The position numbers and the translations under genes were made by a program. DNA of 64,000 bases from Commensalibacter nepenthis. GTDB lineage: Bacteria > Pseudomonadota > Alphaproteobacteria > Acetobacterales > Acetobacteraceae. Each line of letters begins with the position of its first letter. The first letter of the stretch is position 1. Below are positions 62,550 to 64,000 of the stretch, in pieces. The stretch is from positions 1,325,501-1,389,500 of the forward strand of contig NZ_JASBAN010000001.1 of NCBI RefSeq assembly GCF_029953305.1, given 5' to 3'. The notes beneath the pieces are model-generated. The model was not told the DNA's origin and did not search any database. It saw nothing but the letters and a program-made list of their open reading frames with translations.

Positions 62550-64000
62550 TTAATATACCCGTTTTTTCGGTGGGAATGTTTGAATCTCATCTGTCAAAGT
62601 ATTCATATGTACTGGACGATAATCCAAGGACACTTCACCTTTGTCATTAAGGAAAGAAACTGTGTGTTTTAACCAATCTTTATCATCGCGATCTGGATAA
62701 TCATCATGTGCATGCGCACCACGGCTTTCTTTGCGTGCTTCAGCACTGACCATTGAAACGGTTGCATTGGCGAGAAGATTTTCGAATTCCAATGCTTCCA
62801 TAAGATCTGTATTCCAGATCAAAGATTCATCCGCAACTGAAATATCAGCTAGTTCAGGCCATAGTTTTTCGATTTTTGTCACACCGTCTTTAAGGTTTTG
62901 ATTATTACGGAAAACAGCGGCATGACGTTGCATGGTGCGTTGTAAGGAATCACGCATTTGTGCAACTCTGGTATTTCCTTTGGCGTATCTTAATTTGTCT
63001 AAACGAGCGATCGCATCTTCGCCAGCACCTGCGGGTAATGGGGCAATTGCGTCATGAGGTTTCAAGATTTCTTTGGCGCGTAATGCAGCAGCACGACCAA
63101 AAACGATCAAATCGAGTAAAGAGTTAGTTCCAAGACGGTTTGCACCATGAACAGAGACACAGGCTGCTTCACCCACAGCCATGAGGCCAGGAACCGTTGC
63201 ATCAGGATTTTCTTTGGTTGGGCGAATGACTTCGGCATGAATATTAGTAGGAATACCACCCATATTATAATGCACGGTTGGTAAAACAGGAACGGGGTTT
63301 TTGGTTACATCAATACCAGCAAAGACCCTGGATGTTTCAACGATACTTGGTAAACGTTCATGCAAGATGTCTGCACCAAGATGTTCAAGGTGCAACATAA
63401 TATGGTCTTTGTTTGGACCACAGCCACGTCCTTCGTTAATTTCAACAATCATCGCACGAGAGACAACATCACGAGAAGCAAGGTCTTTGGCATGAGGAGC
63501 ATAACGTTCCATGAAACGTTCGCCTTCAGAGTTGGTTAGATATCCACCTTCACCACGGCACCCTTCGGTCAACAAACAGCCTGCTGGGAAAATACCTGTT
63601 GGATGGAATTGAATAAATTCCATGTCTTGGGTTGGAATACCAGCACGCATTGCCATTGCATTTCCGTCGCCAGTACAAGTATGGGCTGAAGTACAAGATT
63701 GAAAAGTTCGTCCATATCCACCTGTTGCTAATACAACGAGATTAGCACGGAAACGGTGCATTGTGCCATCGTCAAGGCACCAAGCCATCACCCCTTTACA
63801 CGCGCCTTTGTCATCCATAATCAGATCAAGGGCAAAATATTCAATAAAGAATTCTACGTCATGCTTGAGGCTTTGTTGGTATAAAGTATGTAAAATGGCA
63901 TGTCCTGTTCTGTCAGCAGCAGCACAAGCACGTTGAACGGGTTCTTTACCAAAATCGCTCATATGTCCACCAAAGGGACGTTGATAGATTTTTCCATCTT
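62550..64000 (-). CDS. sdhA: succinate dehydrogenase flavoprotein subunit, C-terminal part
   Basis: Open from the right edge of the window; an internal Met at 63962 is not the start, since the frame continues upstream reading [15 protein letters not shown]. About 483 of roughly 600 residues are present. Visible: [27 protein letters not shown] (substrate His and Arg), [37 protein letters not shown], and the C-terminal [16 protein letters not shown]. The FAD-attachment His and the dinucleotide fold lie beyond the window. sdhC and sdhD would be upstream, outside. Confidence 0.96.
   Translation of the reverse strand, partial: DGKIYQRPFGGHMSDFGKEPVQRACAAADRTGHAILHTLYQQSLKHDVEFFIEYFALDLIMDDKGACKGVMAWCLDDGTMHRFRANLVVLATGGYGRTFQSCTSAHTCTGDGNAMAMRAGIPTQDMEFIQFHPTGIFPAGCLLTEGCRGEGGYLTNSEGERFMERYAPHAKDLASRDVVSRAMIVEINEGRGCGPNKDHIMLHLEHLGADILHERLPSIVETSRVFAGIDVTKNPVPVLPTVHYNMGGIPTNIHAEVIRPTKENPDATVPGLMAVGEAACVSVHGANRLGTNSLLDLIVFGRAAALRAKEILKPHDAIAPLPAGAGEDAIARLDKLRYAKGNTRVAQMRDSLQRTMQRHAAVFRNNQNLKDGVTKIEKLWPELADISVADESLIWNTDLMEALEFENLLANATVSMVSAEARKESRGAHAHDDYPDRDDKDWLKHTVSFLNDKGEVSLDYRPVHMNTLTDEIQTFPPKKRVY

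Noticed and set aside
1-64000. CRISPR array, insertion sequences, integrase or prophage genes
   Set aside because: No regularly spaced repeats, transposase-like proteins or terminal inverted repeats were found; the holin-superfamily protein at 57975 is a YqjE-type membrane protein, not phage.

Overview
The window is a stretch of bacterial chromosome with low G+C (by eye a little under 40 percent) and dense coding on both strands. The gene order is alphaproteobacterial: rimP-nusA-ylxR/L7Ae fusion-infB-rbfA, then truB-rpsO-pnp, acnA divergent from ccmAB, a CtrA-type regulator, and sdhAB. Together with the low G+C this suggests an insect-associated acetic acid bacterium of the Commensalibacter type. 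That assignment is inference from protein flavour and gene order; no 16S gene is present.

Layout. 1-968: N-terminus of a SCO1/SenC copper chaperone running off the left edge, a small secreted protein, and a TGA-interrupted gene remnant. 969-4424: a thiamine operon thiO-thiS-thiG-thiE-thiF on the minus strand with coupled or touching junctions. 4861-8699: glycine-zipper lipoprotein, polA and a small zinc-finger protein. 8775-11803: alpha/beta hydrolase, META-domain protein, dienelactone hydrolase and a DUF3297 protein. 12224-18291: an orphan two-partner-secretion translocator divergent from a large periplasmic tricorn-like protease, then a DUF805 membrane protein behind a Fur-box-like site. 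18355-20526: a secreted protein with a perfectly periodic cysteine repeat, a CopC-like protein whose tail is antisense to ccmB, and ccmBA. 20688-29399: aconitase, then a fermentation block (Fe-alcohol dehydrogenase, pflA, pflB, gldA). 29541-43041: the translation/RNA operons, with an Mla-type lipid transport operon inserted on the opposite strand between rbfA and truB. 43170-48279: nitronate-monooxygenase-like enzyme, purD, xseA, a YcgN-type protein and tRNA-Leu(UAA). 48496-53054: a six-gene ter (tellurite/stress) operon with a DUF475 protein in the TerC position. 53217-56108: a small membrane protein and an AaeA/NodT-type efflux operon lacking its usual FUSC permease. 56461-64000: an orphan solute-binding protein, a YqjD/YqjE-like pair, a CtrA-like regulator with Glu at the phospho-acceptor position, nadK, an XRE regulator, a tyrosine phosphatase, sdhB and partial sdhA (the right edge cuts sdhA).

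Together the genes describe an aerobic core (succinate dehydrogenase, aconitase, cytochrome c maturation, oxidase copper insertion) with an oxygen-sensitive fermentation branch (pyruvate formate-lyase, glycerol dehydrogenase) that is unusual in acetic acid bacteria, plus a well-developed envelope stress and transport set (Mla, ter, efflux, tricorn protease). The most interesting points are the CtrA homologue carrying Glu at position 51, the 29-residue Cys-x10-Cys repeat protein, the CopC-like tail overprinted on ccmB, the PFL block, a candidate small RNA ahead of an orphan terminator, and structured leaders before rimP and pnp. No CRISPR array, insertion sequence, integrase, rRNA or prophage was seen.
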